Assembly: GCA_904063045.1 (NCBI GenBank)
Contig: CAJFCJ010000014.1
Location: 1,671,643-1,735,642 of the forward strand
Reading direction: 5' to 3'
Length of the DNA stretch: 64,000 bases
DNA from: Dimorphilus gyrociliatus
Lineage: Eukaryota > Annelida > Polychaeta > Dinophilidae
Positions within the stretch are counted from its first letter, which is position 1; the number at the start of each line of letters is the position of its first letter. Of the stretch, positions 61,502 to 64,000 are shown piece by piece. The position numbers and the translations under genes were made by a program. The notes under the pieces were generated by a model, which had not been told where the DNA came from, did not search any database, and was given only the letters and a program-made list of their open reading frames with translations.

Positions 61502-64000
61502 ATGTCGCTATTTAAAGCTAGAGAATGGTGGGAGACAAACGCAGGAGAACAGGAAACCTTTGATAAAGGTTGTCTATGTGTTGCCAATATTGATAATGAT
61601 CAGGATAAAGTTGGTAAGTTAGACTGCATTGTCTATTATAGATATTTAAAGTTAAAATATTCTTGAACAATTCATTCAATTGTAGTAAGAAAAACTCTAA
61701 ATTATCTTTCAATATTGCTATATGAACAGAGAACAATAGCTTACAAAATTTACATAAAAATTATGTTCAATTAAGTGATGATTCATGAAACTATTTATTA
61801 TTTATTTACCTAAATCTATTTAATATTCTTACGTTTCAACTTTCTTTGTAGACAAAATCATAATAGGCAGTTATAATGGAATATTAAGAATCTACAAACC
61901 ATCTATAAAGGTTGATGAGGAAACTGGAAAGAAATTAACTTTCAATCCCGACGATGTCTTGTACGAGCAAAAGTTATCTGAGCCTATACTACAAGTTGAA
62001 GCTGGTCGATTTATTTCAAGTACAGAACAATTAGCTCTGGCTATACTTCATCCCAGAAAATTTTGCGTTTATGCCGTGTCAAAATCATCGGGTAACAATG
62101 ATCGGCTCTGTCACTATCAGTTGAAAATAGCTTACGAACACAATTTAAAGAGAACGTCTTTTAATTTCTGCTATGGACCATTCGGAGGTAAATTAGTTTA
62201 TTTGATTTGATTAATAACTAAATAACATTGGATATATTTGAATATAGGCGTAAAAAACAAGGATTTAGTTTGCATTCAATCGCTCGATGGAAGTATCAGT
62301 ATTTTGGAACAAGACGCTTTTTCATTTACTAGACATCTACCTGGTGCCTTACTTCCTGGACCTTTCAGTTACGTGCCAAGTACAGATTCTTTTGTCACAG
62401 TATCTTCAAATAGATACTTGGAAAGTTATAAGTATCAAATTCTGGCTGTAGCTGCAGATTCTAAGGAGGATTCAAAATCTGGCAAAAAAGTGGCTGTACG
62501 TAAACTCTAGCCTTCAATAATAATACTATTCCAAGTGATCTTATTACTGAATATATATTATTATTTTTTATTAGAGTGACTGGTCTTTAAATATAGGCGA
62601 ACAAGCGGTAGAAATTTGTGTAATGCATACCTCAACTGGCTATATGATACTCGTAGCCACGGAAAGGAGTATATTTTGCGTAAAGGAGAATGGAAAAGTG
62701 ATCTGGCAGAAAAAGTTGGATTTAGTACCTTCTGCTTGTACTCCGTTCTTTGCGCCATCTTCCGAAAATATTCGATATATCTTATCTGTTCATTCCTCAG
62801 AGAATTTGTTTATTTACGATAAAACAATTATGATATGGGCTGCTCAAATTCACATAGAACCTGTTGCTATAAAAGTAATACGAGAGGGTGAAATGAAAGG
62901 TGGAATAGTTGTATTAAGCGAAAATGGAAATATTCAAGTTCTCTACTTGGGAACGGATCCCGAACTGATGGCTCCTCCAAGCATGTCCCAAAATCGAGAT
63001 ATGGATTATGCTGCAATGGATAGGGAACTGAAGCAGTTACAAAGTATTATCAAAAGTAAAAGTTCTTCTGCTGGAGGTAGGAATGATAGCTTTATACTGT
63101 ATAATTAATATCTGTATGAAAATTACATAAAATTCTTCTATACTCTTTTCCTAAAAAAAGTTGTCCTCCCAACAAAAAGAGCTGAAGATGAATTGGAATT
63201 TATATGTCAGCCTGAACCTCAGCTAGATTCTCCTTCTGTAAGTATCTCAAACATCTTTTTCACTACCAAATAATAATGGTTTTTAAGACTAACACTAACA
63301 ATGATAAATATAATCTAGAAAGGGAAAGTTCTTTCCCCTGACATTCCTCAGTGTTTAGAACAGTACTGCATTGATGTAAGGAGCAAAGCTAAAAACTTAT
63401 CTATGCTTTTTTTCTTGAAAATTCACTATTAGCTTTCAAATTTGGAAAAGCGTGAGTTCTACGATTGGAACGATCCTATTTTAGAGACTTTAAAGATTGA
63501 TGATTTTAAAATAACAATAATTACTCACAAGGCACGTTTTGATCTTAGATTTCCAGTTAAAAATCGAAATAGACTAAGAAATTATTCATGGTCATACTAC
63601 AAAAAAATCCATAAGATTTTTACTGGGAAATAGACATTTTTTTGCACGAATGATTTGAATTTTCATTCCTCCGACAGCTCCTTTCGACTATTAATGATGG
63701 TTTACTAATCATAATTTAACTTAACAGATAGCCTCCAGTGAGATAAAAGAAGATGTTCCCTCCCTAACCTATAAAGTAACGATTAAGTGCAAAGCTGCAT
63801 TAAATGATGTGGCTCTATCCATCCACATCCCAGCTCCTTTTGCCACACCCACAACTCTTATTAATATCCCTCACATTGACGCTTCGAAACCGTATGAACA
63901 TTCCTTCCCAATTTTTATGAAATGGAATATGGCTCCTTCTAATTTGAGTTTGAGTACCTCGATTAGATTCAATACGTCACAAGGATCACCATACACTGCC
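61502..64000 (+). CDS. BBS9: Bardet-Biedl syndrome 9 protein (PTHB1), N-terminal 516 aa, runs off the window
   Basis: Exons 61502-61613, 61852-62187, 62248-62495, 62575-63076, 63161-63237 and 63728-64000 (open) join in phase. BBS9 is a core subunit of the BBSome, the coat that moves membrane proteins in and out of cilia. The start MSLFKAREWWET, then GCLCVANIDND, KIIIGSYNGILRIYKPS and QSLDGSISILEQDAF, is the BBS9 N-terminal beta-propeller. MDRELKQLQSIIKSK is the helix after the propeller, and EIKEDVPSLTYKVTIKCKAALNDVALSIHI begins the following beta-rich (GAE-like) domain. Two further exon-like segments inside the intron 63238-63727 are listed separately. The rest of the gene, including the C-terminal helices, is beyond 64000. 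Confidence 0.95.
63319..63633 (+). CDS. Possible alternative terminal exons of BBS9
   Basis: Segment 63319-63375 (19 codons, AATCTAG acceptor, GTAAGG donor) and segment 63433-63633 (66 codons and TAG, TATTAG acceptor) are both phase 0 and would splice from exon 63161-63237 through introns of 81 and 57 bases, typical of this gene. They encode KGKVLSPDIPQCLEQYCID and LSNLEKREFYDWNDPILETL, and continue as a basic tail. Conserved BBS9 runs directly from the 63237 donor to 63728, so these would add a different C terminus after residue 425 (510 residues in all). They may be alternative exons or chance. Confidence 0.35.

Overview
The window is nuclear DNA from an AT-rich invertebrate animal. Genes are split by spliceosomal introns with GT-AG ends, mostly about 50 to 110 bases long. 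The innexin, the TWIK-type potassium channel and the turtle/IGSF9-like Ig-FN3 protein point to a bilaterian, probably a protostome. Short introns and tightly packed genes in the right half would suit a small-genome lophotrochozoan such as an annelid, but that is a guess. I rebuilt exon structures by eye from splice sites, reading-frame phase and protein similarity; the phases close in every model given as complete.

Left part (1-31 kb) is gene-poor. It holds the last exon of an enkurin-like gene (+), a complete innexin (-), a turtle/IGSF9-like Ig/FN3 membrane receptor (-, 5' end not found), an unrecognised single-pass membrane protein (-, partial), and an LRR-Ig single-pass membrane protein (-). 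Between them are long AT-rich stretches with TA and GA/CT microsatellites, a few GC-richer islets and scattered CTCF-like motifs. The 8.3 kb from 22.6 to 30.9 kb has no gene I can support.

Right part (31-64 kb) is gene-dense: PSMB3 (-, proteasome beta-3), BIRC6/BRUCE (+, 4095 codons, of which the last 3732 lie in one exon), an SLC46-type transporter (+), a TWIK-like two-pore K+ channel with two alternative first exons (+), an unnamed HEAT-repeat protein (-, 12 exons, one 30-base intron), an SLC16-like transporter (+), ERp44 (-) and the first half of BBS9/PTHB1 (+, runs off the window). PSMB3/BIRC6, HEAT/SLC16-like and ERp44/BBS9 are divergent pairs. PSMB3 and BIRC6 both act in ubiquitin-proteasome degradation and are separated by only 386 bases.

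No rRNA, tRNA, CRISPR array, bacterial operon or intact transposon was recognised. I see no clearly new molecular system. The most unusual items are the alternative first exons of the channel, the one-sided exon structure of BIRC6, the 30-base intron, the frequent GTTTGT splice donors and the possible alternative C terminus of BBS9.
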